Shown here in pieces: positions 1-13,700 of a stretch of DNA of 64,000 nt. Under the pieces are notes generated by a model that made no database searches, was not told the DNA's origin, and worked only from the letters and a program-made list of their open reading frames with translations. Where the stretch lies: the NCBI GenBank assembly GCA_029465975.1, contig CM055753.1, positions 13,533,306 through 13,597,305 of the forward strand, read 5' to 3'. Positions within the stretch are counted from its first letter, which is position 1, and every line of letters starts with the position of its first letter. The translations under genes were made by a program, and so were the position numbers. The DNA is from Dallia pectoralis (Eukaryota > Chordata > Actinopteri > Esociformes > Umbridae).

Positions 1-396
<396 letters not shown>

Positions 397-1168
397 CATA
401 CAGCAGGATGTGATGGTATACAGCCCCATATACAGCAGGATGTGATGGTATACAGCCCCATATACAGTAGGATGTGATGGTATACAGCCCCATATACAGC
501 AGGATGTGATGGTATACAGCCCCATATACAGCAGGATGTGATGGTATACAGCCCCATATACAGTAGGATGTGATGGTATACAGCCCCATATACAGCAGGA
601 TGTGATGGTATACAGCCCCATATACAGCAGGATGTGATGGTATACAGCCCCATATACAGCAGGATGTGATGGTATACAGCCCCATATACAGCAGGATGTG
701 ATGGTATACAGCCCCATATACAGCAGGATGTGATGGTATACAGCCCCATATACAGCAGGATGTGATGGTATACAGCCCCATATACAGCAGGATGTGATGG
801 TATACAGCCCCATATACAGCAGGATGTGATGGTATACAGCCCCATATACAGTAGGATGTGATGGTATACAGCCCCATATAGAGTAGGATGTGATGGTATA
901 CAGCCCCATATACAGCAGGATGTGATGGTATACAGCCTCATATACAGTAGGATGTGATGGTATACAGCCCCATATACAGTAGGATGTGATGGTATACAGC
1001 CCCATATGCAGCAGGATGTGATGGTATACAGCCCCATATACAGCAGGATGTGATGGTATACAGCCCCATATACAGCAGGATGTGATGGTATACAGCCCCA
1101 TATACAGCAGGATGTGATGGTATACAGCCCCATATACAGCAGGATGTGATGGTATACAGCCCCATATA
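397..1168. repeat. 32-bp minisatellite, about 24 copies
   Basis: Tandem copies of a 32-bp unit containing GCAGGATGTGATGG and TATACAGCCCCATA. Copies are nearly identical (GCAGG/GTAGG and a few other substitutions). Because 32 is not divisible by 3, all three minus-strand frames stay open and read YGAVYHHILLYMGLYT-type repeats. These are array artefacts. The array lies in the presumed ncald 5' intron. Confidence 0.97.
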
Positions 1169-1790
1169 ACCCTTGCTTACCGGCAACATTGATTAGCCTT
1201 GAGTGTTGCCGGTTTGTGGTTTGTCCCTCTTTCATCAGTGTATACAATACTTCATAATTTATATCAGCTTTGCTCTGGGCAATAGCACACATAAAGATCC
1301 CAGTATCTATAAGTAATGCAGAAGTACAACATGCCTAAACCCACTCATCAAAATGAGACAGAAAATGTCTCTAGAATATATACAAACTCTGTCAGCATGA
1401 CCCTTCTGTGAAAAAATAATAAAGGCAGGAGGAAAATTGAGATGGAGGCGAAAGTACAGTAAAGAGTTTCTGTAAGAAATGTAATTTTCACATTGGCCAA
1501 TCGTGTCACATTTAACCGTTAACCCTAACCCTATACAAAATGAACAATGAACCAATTATGCAAGTCTTAAAAGTGAAAGAACAACACAAAACTTTTCTTC
1601 ATTATTCAACATTTTTTATCCAAACCCAACAATCAACTAGACTTCTAAAATGTGCATGTTCTGTAGACCAGCCTTTCCGCTGTTCCAGAATAACATCTGT
1701 TCCGAAATAACCTCTGGGCCAGAATAACCTCTGTGCCAGAATAACCTCAGCCAGTATCAATCTGGCATCTGTCTTTGTCTGGGAACTAGT
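1169..1790. other. intronic/intergenic sequence with a short perfect hairpin
   Basis: Unique sequence. A 10-bp perfect inverted repeat (ACCGGCAACA at 1179-1188 and TGTTGCCGGT at 1204-1213) immediately follows the 32-bp array. A short telomere-like stretch (TTAACCCTAACCC) occurs near 1517-1531. No gene seen. Confidence 0.5.
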
Positions 1791-1902
1791 TCTGTCATCT
1801 AAAAGGTCCTGATTCTGTCATCTAAAAGGTCCTGATTCTGTCATCTAAAAAGGTCCTGATTCTGTCATCTAAAAGGTCCTGATTCTGTCATCTAAAAGGT
1901 GC
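1791..1902. repeat. 23-bp minisatellite, about 5 copies
   Basis: Units contain TCTGTCATCTAAAAGGTCCT. One copy has an extra A. Confidence 0.9.
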
Positions 1903-1910
1903 ACCACTAG

Positions 1911-2285
1911 AGATGGTCTACTACTATATAGTACACTACTATAGACCAGGCCTCTATTCCCTATATAGTACACTACTATAGACCAGGCCTCTCTTCTCTG
2001 TACACTACTATAGACCAGGCCTCTATTCCATATATAGTACACTATAATAGACCAGGCCTCTCTTTTCTATACAGTGCACTACTATAGACCAGGCCTCTAT
2101 TCCCTATATAGTACACTACTATAGACCAGGCCTCTCTTCTCTATATAGTACACTACTATAGACCAGGCCTCTATTCCATATATAGTACACTACTATAGAC
2201 CAGGCCTCTATTCCATATATAGTACACTACTATAGACCAGGCCTCTATTCCATATATAGTACACTACTATAGACCAGGCCACTCT
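1911..2285. repeat. 37-bp minisatellite, about 10 copies
   Basis: Units contain ATATAGTACACTACTATAGA and CCAGGCCTCTATTCC. The motif resembles a dispersed sequence common in salmonid genomes (TATAGTGCACTAC followed by GACCAG). A diverged single relative appears near 21365-21450 (AGTGCACTGGTTTGACCAGA). Confidence 0.93.
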
Positions 2286-2312
2286 TACCTATATTCTGGA
2301 CCTGGAAAGGTT

Positions 2313-2560
2313 CTAAAGATCTTTTGAATAAATAAGTAGGGCACTGGTTCGACTTCCCCGGCCGGGCGCTACATTGGTGTGGGATTGGCAGAGGGCCATC
2401 AGAGAGGCGTGTCTCGGTGAGGGACTTTGGACAAGTGAAGCGTGAGGACACGCTCTCCCATTTGGTGGGGGTAATGTAGCGACCCTGGTGGTAAACAGGT
2501 TTTTTTTTGTAGATGGCTCTGCCCAGCGTTCTCCCACAGGGGAGCCTTAGGTTGCATATG
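2313..2560. other. GC-rich unclassified insertion, possible transposon fragment
   Basis: Composition is clearly more GC-rich than the flanks. It contains a B-box-like GGTTCGACTTCCCC (2347-2360) and a 9-bp inverted repeat, CGCTACATT at 2367-2375 and AATGTAGCG at 2473-2481. It could be a piece of an LTR or fold-back element; I could not assign a family. Confidence 0.3.
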
Positions 2561-2579
2561 CCGTCACTTCAGCATTACA

Positions 2580-2776
2580 GGTTGTTATAAAATGCATGTA
2601 TTTTCTGTTAAGTCAATTTTAATTTTCTTTTCCTCATTGAATTGACCATTTGTTGTTTTTATTTGTTTTTATTCTGATAAAATGCATGTATTTTATCATT
2701 TTATTATTATTTTCCTCTGTAAAGCACATTGAATTGCTTCAATGTATGAATTGTGCTATATAAATAAACTTGCTTG
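2580..2776 (+). mobile_element. L2-like LINE/SINE 3' tail fragment
   Basis: The sequence around 2716-2776 (CTGTAAAGCACATTGAATTG, then GTGCTATATAAATAAACTTG) is the conserved 3' tail shared by L2-type LINEs and the SINEs that parasitise them in fish. Upstream sequence is AT-rich and contains a repeated ATAAAATGCATGTATTTT. Only the tail is recognisable. Confidence 0.55.
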
Positions 2777-2879
2777 CTATATGGTACACCACTATGGACC
2801 GGAACTGAGTGACATCTATTGATTGTATTACCCCAAGAGAGATATAGAGGGAGATATAGAGGGAGGGTTAGGGTTAGAT

Positions 2880-3193
2880 TTACATTTCCCATGTACATCA
2901 ATTTCCTATGTACATACATTTTCTATGTACATGCAGTTCCTATGTACATTTCCTATGTACATACATTTCCTATGTAAACCCATTTCCTATGTACATCCAT
3001 TTCCTATGTACATCCATTTCCTAGTATGTACATCCATTTCCTAGTATGTACATCCATTTCCTATGTATATGCATTTCCTACGTACATGCATTTTCTATGT
3101 ACATGCATTTCCTGCATGCATTTCCTATGTACATGCATTTCCTATGTACATGCATTTCCTATGTACATGCATTTCCTATGTACATGCATTTCC
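2880..3193. repeat. 17-bp minisatellite, about 18 copies with length variants
   Basis: Units of CCTATGTACATGCATTT and close variants. The first copies are irregular and the last six are nearly perfect. The reading frames across it are repeat artefacts. Confidence 0.93.
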
Positions 3194-3977
3194 TATGCTG
3201 TAGAGAGCAAATGAACAGAAGTCGTAACTTACCTAACTTACTATAGTGTTGGTGTCGTTTTTAATATTCCATGTGGTGCGACCAAACCTGAGAGCAAATT
3301 AAATATCACAGACTGGGAAGGAAAGAGAAAAGTTCATCGTTGGGTGACATCAGTTCGTGAGTTGATCAAGATTTCTTAAAGCCCGGATCACCTAATTAAT
3401 AGCCATGCCCACTATGACGTAATGAGTGGGTCACGTGGTAAACAACAGGCCAATGGCAGTTGCCGTTTACATGCAACCAAACCCGGCACTTCCGTGTTTC
3501 AGTGAGGTTGTCCTGTTTCATTGGTGATCTAAAAGATAAGAAATATTACTTTAGGTAATACATTACTATGTAAAATTATATATTATATATACATATTTAT
3601 TGGGAAACTTATTAGTTAATGTCTTTACACAGAAAGAAAGTTCCGTTTGAAGCATAAGTTAATGCTGTGTAAATGCATATTTTGGACACATTGTACAGAT
3701 TACAATATAACTTTCTTTCTACTGGTAGATCATTGATAGTGTACAGGCATGTCAGGTGAGAGAACAGATGCTCACATTAGACAACATGATTTAGTTAAAC
3801 TCATTAGCCTGATTAGGAGAGAGACAGGTTGGATAGCAGGTCACTTTCTAATTGGACAGCTTTTAAAACCTCATCTGTCTCTCACTGACTCTGCACATGC
3901 CTACAGACAAACAAACACTATTCTAGAATGTTATTTCCTAATGTTATTTCTTTAATAATTATGATGCATTTATTACT
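3194..3977. promoter_or_regulatory. unique segment with a promoter-like motif cluster (3415-3496)
   Basis: Within 82 bp lie a CRE-like TGACGTAA (3415-3422), an E-box CACGTG in TCACGTGG (3432-3437), a CCAAT box (3450-3454) and an ETS-like CACTTCCGTG (3487-3496). Such clustering is typical of vertebrate housekeeping or neuronal promoters. It could be a 5' promoter of ncald (minus strand) or an unrecognised promoter on the plus strand. No coding exon is recognisable beside it; the rest of the segment is AT-rich unique sequence. Confidence 0.35.
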
Positions 3978-6900
3978 GGGTTATAGATGTGGGTTATGAT
4001 ATGAATGGGTTATAGATGTGGGTTATGAATGGGTTATAGATGTGGGTTATGAATGTGGGTTATAGATGTGGGTTATGATATGAATGGGTTATAGATGTGG
4101 GTTATGAATGGGTTGTAGATGTGGGTTATGAATGGGTTATAGATGTGGGTTATGAATGGGTTATAGATGTGGGTTATGAATGTGTTATAGATGTGGGTTA
4201 TGAATGGGTTATAAATGTGGGTTATGAATGGGTTATAGATGTGGGTTATGAATGGGTTATAGATGTGGGTTATGAATGGGTTATAGATGTGGGTTATGAA
4301 TGGGTTATAGATGTGGGTTATGATATGAATGGGTTATAGATGTGGGTTATGAATGGGTTATAGATGTGGGTTATGATATGAATGGGTTATAGATGTGGGT
4401 TATGAATGGGTTATAGATGTGGGTTATGAATGGGTTATAGATGTGGGTTATGATATGAATGGGTTATAGATGTGGGTTATGAATGGGTTGTAGATGTGGG
4501 TTATGAATGGGTTATAGATGTGGGTTATGAATGGGTTATAGATGTGGGTTATGAATGGGTTATAGATGTGGGTTATAGGTGTGGGTTATGAATGGGTTAT
4601 AGATGTGGGTTAAGAATGGGTTATAGATGTGGGTTATGAATGGGTTATAGATGTGGGTTATGAATGGGTTATAGATGTGGGTTATGAATGGGTTATAGAT
4701 GTGGGTTATGATATGAATGGGTTATAAATGTGGGTTATGAATGGGTTATAGATGTGGGTTATGATATGAATGGGTTATAGATGTGGGTTATGAATGGGTT
4801 GTAGATGTGGGTTATGAATGGGTTATAGATGTGGGTTATGATATGAATGGGTTATAGATGTGGGTTATGAATGTGGGTTATGAATGGGTTATAGATGTGG
4901 GTTATGAATGGGTTATAGATGTGGGTTATGAATGGGTTATAGATGTGGGTTATGAATGGGTTATAGATGTGGGTTATGAATGGGTTATAGATGTGGGTTA
5001 TGAATGGGTTATAAATGTGGGTTATGAATGGGTTATAGATGTGGGTTATGAATGGGTTATAGATGTGGGTTATGAATGGGTTATAGATGTGGGTTATGAA
5101 TGGGTTGTAGATGTGGGTTATGAATGGGTTATAGATGTGGGTTATGAATGGGTTATAGATGTGGGTTATGATATGAATGGGTTATAGGTGTGGGTTATGA
5201 ATGGGTTATAAATGTGGGTTATCATATGAATGGGTTATAGATGTGGGTTATGAATGGGTTATAGATGTGGGTTATGAATGGGTTATAGATGTGGGTTATG
5301 ATATGAATGGGTTATAGATGTGGGTTATGAATGGGTTATAAATGTGGGTTATGAATGGGTTATAGATGTGGGTTATGAATGGGTTATAGATGTGGGTTAT
5401 GAATGGGTTATAGATGTGGGTTATGAATGGGTTGTAGATGTGGGTTATGAATGGGTTATAGATGTGGGTTATGAATGGGTTATAGATGTGGGTTATGATA
5501 TGAATGGGTTATAGATGTGGGTTATGAATGGGTTATAAATGTGGGTTATGAATGGGTTATAGATGTGGGTTATGAATGGGTTATAGATGTGGGTTATGAA
5601 TGGGTTGTAGATGTGGGTTATGAATGGGTTATAGATGTGGGTTATGAATGGGTTATAGATGTGGGTTATGAATGGGTTGTAGATGTGGGTTATGATATGA
5701 ATGGGTTATAGATGTGGGTTATGAATGGGTTATAGATGTGGGTTATGAATGGGTTATAGATGTGGGTTATGAATGGGTTATAGATGTGGGTTATGAATGG
5801 GTTATAAATGTGGGTTATGAATGGGTTATAGATGTGGGTTATGATATGAATGGGTTATAGATGTGGGTTATGAATGGGTTATAGATGTGGGTTATGAATG
5901 GGTTATAGATGTGGGTTATGAATGGGTTATAAATGTGGGTTATGAATGGGTTATAGATGTGGGTTATGATATGAATGGGTTATAGATGTGGGTTATGAAT
6001 GGGTTATGAATGGGTTATAGATGTGGGTTATGAATGGCTTATAAATGTGGGTTATGAATGGGTTATAGATGTGGGTTATGAATGGGTTATAAATGTGGGT
6101 TATGAATGGGTTATAGATGTGGGTTATGAATGGGTTGTAGATGTGGGTTATGAATGGGTTATAGATGTGGGTTATGAATGGGTTATAGATGTGGGTTATG
6201 AATGGGTTATAGATGTGGGTTATGAATGGGTTATAGATGTGGGTTATGAATGGGTTATAAATGTGGGTTATGAATGGGTTATAGATGTGGGTTATGAATG
6301 GGTTATAGATGTGGGTTATGAATGGGTTATAGATGTGGGTTATGAATGGGTTGTAGATGTGGGTTATGAATGTGGGTTATGAATGGGTTATAAATGTGGG
6401 TTATGAATGGGTTATAGATGTGGGTTATGATATGAATGGGTTATAGATGTGGGTTATGAATGGGTTATAAATGTGGGTTATGAATGGGTTATAGATGTGG
6501 GTTATGATATGAATGGGTTATAGATGTGGGTTATGAATGGGTTATAAATGTTGGTTATGAATGGGTTATAGATGTGGGTTATGATATGAATGGGTTATAG
6601 ATGTGGGTTATGAATGGGTTATAAATGTGGGTTATGAATGGGTTATAGATGTGGGTTATGATATGAATGGGTTATAGATGTGGGTTATGAATGTGGGTTA
6701 TGAATGGGTTATAGATGTGGGTTATGAATGGGTTATAGATGTGGGTTATGAATGGGTTATAAATGTGGGTTATGAATGGGTTATAGATGTGGGTTATGAA
6801 TGGGTTATAGATGTGGGTTATGAATGGGTTATAGACGTGGGTTATGAATGGGTTATAGATGTGGGTTATGAATGGGTTGTAGATGTGGGTTATGAATGTG

Positions 6901-9804
6901 GGTTATGAATGGGTTGTAGATGTGGGTTATGAATGGGTTATAAATGTGGGTTATGAATGGGTTATAGATGTGGGTTATGATATGAATGGGTTATAGATGT
7001 GGGTTATGAATGGGTTATAAATGTGGGTTATGAATGGGTTATAGATGTGGGTTATGATATGAATGGGTTATAGATGTGGGTTATGAATGGGTTATAAATG
7101 TGGGTTATGAATGGGTTATAGATGTGGGTTATGATATGAATGGGTTATAGATGTGGGTTATGAATGGGTTATAAATGTGGGTTATGAATGGGTTATAGAT
7201 GTGGGTTATGATATGAATGGGTTATAGATGTGGGTTATGAATGGGTTGTAGATGTGGGTTATGAATGGGTTATAGATGTGGGTTATGAATGGGTTATAGA
7301 TGTGGGTTATGAATGGGTTATAGATGTGGGTTATAGGTGTGGGTTATGAATGGGTTATAGATGTGGGTTAAGAATGGGTTATAGATGTGGGTTATGAATG
7401 GGTTATAGATGTGGGTTATGAATGGGTTATAGATGTGGGTTATGAATGGGTTATAGATGTGGGTTATGAATGGGTTATAAATGTGGGTTATGAATGGGTT
7501 ATAGATGTGGGTTATGATATGAATGGGTTATAGATGTGGGTTATGAATGGGTTGTAGATGTGGGTTATGAATGGGTTATAGATGTGGGTTATGATATGAA
7601 TGGGTTATAGATGTGGGTTATGAATGTGGGTTATGAATGGGTTATAGATGTGGGTTATGAATGGGTTATAGATGTGGGTTATGAATGGGTTATAGATGTG
7701 GGTTATGAATGGGTTATAGATGTGGGTTATGAATGGGTTATAGATGTGGGTTATGAATGGGTTATAAATGTGGGTTATGAATGGGTTATAGATGTGGGTT
7801 ATGAATGGGTTATAGATGTGGGTTATGAATGGGTTATAGATGTGGGTTATGAATGGGTTGTAGATGTGTGTTATGAATGGGTTATAGATGTGGGTTATGA
7901 ATGGGTTATAGATGTGGGTTATGATATGAATGGGTTGTAGATGTGGGTTATGAATGGGTTATAGATGTGGGTTATGATATGAATGGGTTATAGATGTGGG
8001 TTATGAATGTGGGTTATGAATGGGTTATAGATGTGGGTTATGAATGGGTTATAGATGTGGGTTATGAATGGGTTATAGATGTGGGTTATGAATGGGTTAT
8101 AGATGTGGGTTATGAATGGGTTATAGATGTGGGTTATGAATGGGTTGTAGATGTGGGTTATGAATGGGTTATAGATGTGGGTTATGAATGGGTTATAGAT
8201 GTGGGTTATGATATGAATGGGTTATAGATGTGGGTTATGAATGGGTTATAAATGTGGGTTATGAATGGGTTATAGATGTGGGTTATGAATGGGTTATAGA
8301 TGTGGGTTATGAATGGGTTATAGATGTGGGTTATGAATGGGTTGTAGATGTGGGTTATGAATGGGTTATAGATGTGGGTTATGAATGGGTTATAGATGTG
8401 GGTTATGAATGGGTTGTAGATGTGGGTTATGATATGAATGGGTTATAGATGTGGGTTATGAATGGGTTATAGATGTGGGTTATGAATGGGTTATAGATGT
8501 GGGTTATGAATGGGTTATAGATGTGGGTTATGAATGGGTTATAAATGTGGGTTATGAATGGGTTATAGATGTGGGTTATGATATGAATGGGTTATAGATG
8601 TGGGTTATGAATGGGTTATAGATGTGGGTTATGAATGGGTTATAGATGTGGGTTATGAATGGGTTATAAATGTGGGTTATGAATGGGTTATAGATGTGGG
8701 TTATGATATGAATGGGTTATAGATGTGGGTTATGAATGGGTTATAGATGTGGGTTATGAATGGGTTATAGATGTGGGTTATGAATGGCTTATAAATGTGG
8801 GTTATGAATGGGTTATAGATGTGGGTTATAAATGTGGGTTATGAATGGGTTATAGATGTGGGTTATGAATGGGTTGTAGATGTGGGTTATGAATGGGTTA
8901 TAGATGTGGGTTATGAATGGGTTATAGATGTGGGTTATGAATGGGTTATAGATGTGGGTTATGAATGGGTTATAAATGTGGGTTATGAATGGGTTATAGA
9001 TGTGGGTTATGAATGGGTTATAGATGTGGGTTATGAATGGGTTATAGATGTGGGTTATGAATGGGTTGTAGATGTGGGTTATGAATGTGGGTTATAGATG
9101 TGGGTTATGAATGGGTTATAAATGTGGGTTATGAATGGGTTATAGATGTGGGTTATGATATGAATGGGTTATAGATGTGGGTTATGAATGGGTTATAAAT
9201 GTGGGTTATGAATGGGTTATAGATGTGGGTTATGATATGAATGGGTTATAGATGTGGGTTATGAATGGGTTATAAATGTTGGTTATGAATGGGTTATAGA
9301 TGTGGGTTATGATATGAATGGGTTATAGATGTGGGTTATGAATGGGTTATAAATGTGGGTTATGAATGGGTTATAGATGTGGGTTATGATATGAATGGGT
9401 TATAGATGTGGGTTATGAATGTGGGTTATGAATGGGTTATAGATGTGGGTTATGAATGGGTTATAGATGTGGGTTATGAATGGGTTATAAATGTGGGTTA
9501 TGAATGGGTTATAGATGTGGGTTATGAATGGGTTATAGATGTGGGTTATGAATGGGTTATAGACGTGGGTTATGAATGGGTTATAGATGTGGGTTATGAA
9601 TGGGTTATAGATGTGGGTTATGATATGAATGGGTTATAGATGTGGGTTATGAATGGGTTATAGACGTGGGTTATGAATGGGTTATAGATGTGGGTTATGA
9701 ATGGGTTATAGATGTGGGTTATGAATGGGTTATAGACGTGGGTTATGAATGGGTTATAGATGTGGGTTATGAATGGGTTATAGATGTGGGTTAAGAATGG
9801 GTTA
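3978..9804. repeat. 24/29-bp minisatellite, 5.8 kb, with higher-order duplication
   Basis: A basic 24-bp unit (GGGTTATAGATGTGGGTTAT plus GAAT) alternates with a 29-bp variant carrying an extra ATGAT. The 24-bp unit is divisible by 3, so blocks of it translate as GYEWVIDV repeats until a 29-bp unit breaks the frame. Those reading frames are not genes. Rare variants recur about 2.73-2.76 kb apart, showing internal duplication of a large block. Several hundred GGGTTAT motifs give a weakly telomere-like, G-rich plus strand. Confidence 0.97.
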
Positions 9805-10140
9805 CATACATTTAAAAAAAAAAAATATTTTAACCATTATTTAACTAGGTAGGTTTAGTTATGAGGAGACTTGTTATGGTGTTTTATTTAACCTTTATTT
9901 AACCAGGTAGGTCGATTGAAAACAAATTCTTATTTGCAACGGCGACCTGACCAAGATAAGGCAAAAAAATAGCAAGACTTCATTAAATACACAGAACACT
10001 AGAGTGCAAGTAGCAATGGGACAAAATAGACAATAGAGGGTCAACTTATACAGGATGAGATATATCTAGTACAGTTGAGCAGCATTGATAAGGCCAAATA
10101 TATATAAAAAAGTTCAAAATAATCTGCTAATTAAGAGGAA
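9805..10140 (+). mobile_element. dispersed repeat, salmonid-like family, copy A (partial)
   Basis: Contains TTTAACCTTTATTTAACCAG, ACAAATTCTTATTTGCAA, CGGCGACCTGACCAAGATAA and TACAGTTGAGCAGCAT. The same series of motifs recurs at 24861-25000, showing a dispersed family. I recognise it as similar to a very abundant salmonid repeat, from memory only. No coding capacity seen. Confidence 0.6.
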
Positions 10141-10761
10141 AGAAAATGCTAGTTTAAAATGTATTTTATTGGTCATGTTTCCGGTGATGTGTATGGTCAG
10201 GTTTCCTGTCATGTGTCCGGTCAAGTTTCTGGTCACGTACTAGTGCTCAGCACACGCTCCTCCTTCCCTACTCCTCCTCATATTTTAGCTCCAAAAATGT
10301 TTCCTTTTAGGAGCAATGAGCTTGGCTGTCCCTACACCAACCCTAAGCCTTCATGTGTCCACACAGGCTTCTCTTAGATAAGACAGCTTTTGGTTTGGCT
10401 AATTAGCTAGTGATGTATGGGAACAGCTAACAGGTCTCTGTGAATTATCGGTTGCCTAACTGCTATCTGACACCACAGCCCAGATCCACTCTACTTTGTT
10501 GGGGCTATTTCAGTCAGAGGTAAAGTCTTTATATCAGACAGGTATTTCTGCTGCTTAATTCTAAGGCCAACAGGTAGCGTAGTTCTTAGATCATCTGACT
10601 AGTTCCTGTAAGGTTGCACACTAGCCCCGCCCACTGATTCCAAAGTGGGCGAGGTTAATAGATGTCCTTCTGTTCCCAAACAAGCTTGAGGCAGTCATTC
10701 CTTATTGATCCCAGGACTAAAATATGGATAAATACCAGGGGAGTTTACTCAGAAAGGCATT
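10141..10761. other. unique intergenic sequence
   Basis: A short internal GGTCATGTTTCC/GGTCAGGTTTCC-type repetition occurs near 10170-10240. Otherwise nothing recognisable. Confidence 0.5.
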
Positions 10762-13700
10762 ATAGAGGTTAGAACCCTTATTTACACTGATCAATATTAG
10801 TAGAGGTTAGAACCCTTATTTACACTGGTCAACATTAGTAGAGGTTAGAACCCTTATTTACACTGGTCAACATTAGTAGAGGTTAGAACCCTTATTTACA
10901 CTGGTCAACATTAGTAGAGGTTAGAACCCTTATTTACACTGGTCAACATTAGTAGAGGTTAGAACCCTTATTTACACTGGTCAACATTAGTAGAGGTTAG
11001 AACCCTTATTTACACTGGTCAACATTAGTAGAGGTTAGAACCCTTATTTACACTGGTCAACATTAGTAGAGGTTAGAACCCTTATTTACACTGGTCAACA
11101 TTAGTAGAGGTTAGAACCCTTATTTACACTGGTCAATGTTAGTAGAGGTTAGAACCCTTATTTACACTGATCAATGTTAGTAGAGGTTAGAACCCTTATT
11201 TACACTGATCAATATTAGTAGAGGTTAGAACCCTTATTTACACTGGTCAACATTAGTAGAGGTTAGAACCCTTATTTACACTGGTCAACATTAGTAGAGG
11301 TTAGAACCCTTATTTACACTGGTCAATGTTAGTAGAGGTTAGAACCCTTATTTACACTGATCAATATTAGTAGAGGTTAGAACCCTTATTTACACTGGTC
11401 AACATTAGTAGAGGTTAGAACCCTTATTTACACTGGTCAACATTAGTAGAGGTTAGAACCCTTATTTACACTGGTCAATGTTAGTAGAGGTTAGAACCCT
11501 TATTTACACTGATCAATATTAGTAGAGGTTAGAACCCTTATTTACACTGGTCAACATTAGTAGAGGTTAGAACCCTTATTTACACTGGTCAACATTAGTA
11601 GAGGTTAGAACCCTTATTTACACTGGTCAACATTAGTAGAGGTTAGAACCCTTATTTACACTGGTCAACATTAGTAGAGGTTAGAACCCTTATTTACACT
11701 GGTCAACATTAGTAGAGGTTAGAACCCTTATTTACACTGGTCAACATTAGTAGAGGTTAGAACCCTTATTTACACTGGTCAATGTTAGTAGAGGTTAGAA
11801 CCCTTATTTACACTGATCAATATTAGTAGAGGTTAGAACCCTTATTTACACTGGTCAACATTAGTAGAGGTTAGAACCCTTATTTACACTGGTCAACATT
11901 AGTAGAGGTTAGAACCCTTATTTACACTGGTCAATGTTAGTAGAGGTTAGAACCCTTATTTACACTGATCAATATTAGTAGAGGTTAGAACCCTTATTTA
12001 CACTGGTCAACATTAGTAGAGGTTAGAACCCTTATTTACACTGGTCAACATTAGTAGAGGTTAGAACCCTTATTTACACTGGTCAACATTAGTAGAGGTT
12101 AGAACCCTTAAATACACTGGTCAACATTAGTAGAGGTTAGAACCCTTATTTACACTGGTCAATGTTAGTAGAGGTTAGAACCCTTATTTACACTGGTCAA
12201 TGTTAGTAGAGGTTAGAACCCTTATTTACACTGATCAATATTAGTAGAGGTTAGAACCCTTATTTACACTGGTCAACATTAGTAGAGGTTAGAACCCTTA
12301 TTTACACTGGTCAACATTAGTAGAGGTTAGAACCCTTATTTACACTGGTCAACATTAGTAGAGGTTAGAACCCTTATTTACACTGGTCAATGTTAGTAGA
12401 GGTTAGAACCCTTATTTACACTGGTCAATGTTAGTAGAGGTTAGAACCCTTATTTACACTGATCAATATTAGTAGAGGTTAGAACCCTTATTTACACTGG
12501 TCAACATTAGTAGAGGTTAGAACCCTTATTTACACTGGTCAACATTAGTAGAGGTTAGAACCCTTATTTACACTGGTCAACATTAGTAGAGGTTAGAACC
12601 CTTATTTACACTGGTCAACATTAGTAGAGGTTAGAACCCTTATTTACACTGGTCAACATTAGTAGAGGTTAGAACCCTTATTTACACTGGTCAACATTAG
12701 TAGAGGTTAGAACCCTTATTTACACTGGTCAACATTAGTAGATGTTAGAACCCTTATTTACACTGGTCAACATTAGTAGAGGTTAGAACCCTTATTTACA
12801 CTGGTCAACATTAGTAGAGGTTAGAACCCTTATTTACACTGGTCAACATTAGTAGAGGTTAGAACCCTTATTTACACTGGTCAACATTAGTAGAGGTTAG
12901 AACCCTTATTTACACTGGTCAACATTATTAGAGGTTAGAACCCTTATTTACACTGGTCAACATTAGTAGAGGTTAGAACCCTTATTTACACTGGTCAACA
13001 TTAGTAGAGGTTAGAACCCTTATTTACACTGGTCAACATTAGTAGAGGTTAGAACCCTTATTTACACTGGTCAACATTAGTAGAGGTTAGAACCCTTATT
13101 TACACTGGTCAACATTAGTAGAGGTTAGAACCCTTATTTACACTGGTCAACATTAGTAGAGGTTAGAACCCTTATTTACACTGGTCAACGTTAGTAGAGG
13201 TTAGAACCCTTATTTACACTGGTCAACATTAGTAGAGGTTAGAACCCTTATTTACACTGGTCAACATTAGTAGATGTTAGAACCCTTATTTACACTGGTC
13301 AACATTAGTAGAGGTTAGAACCCTTATTTACACTGATCAATATTAGTAGAGGTTAGAACCCTTATTTACACTGGTCAACATTAGTAGAGGTTAGAACCCT
13401 TATTTACACTGGTCAACATTAGTAGATGTTAGAACCCTTATTTACACTGGTCAACATTAGTAGAGGTTAGAACCCTTATTTACACTGGTCAACATTAGTA
13501 GAGGTTAGAACCCTTATTTACACTGGTCAACATTAGTAGAGGTTAGAACCCTTATTTACACTGATCAATATTAGTAGAGGTTAGAACCCTTATTTACACT
13601 GGTCAACATTAGTAGAGGTTAGAACCCTTATTTACACTGATCAATATTAGTAGAGGTTAGAACCCTTATTTACACTGGTCAACATTAGTAGAGGTTAGAA

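Noticed and set aside
2347..2360. tRNA gene suggested by a B-box-like motif
   Set aside because: No A-box at the right distance and no cloverleaf; at most a SINE or LTR fragment.
3749..3955. 68-aa plus frame MSGERTDAHIRQHDLV
   Set aside because: Short, no family resemblance, no splice or promoter context that I can support.
4097..9639. Many GYEWVIDV-repeat plus-strand frames
   Set aside because: A 24-bp array interrupted whenever a 29-bp unit shifts the frame; no conserved flanking exon.
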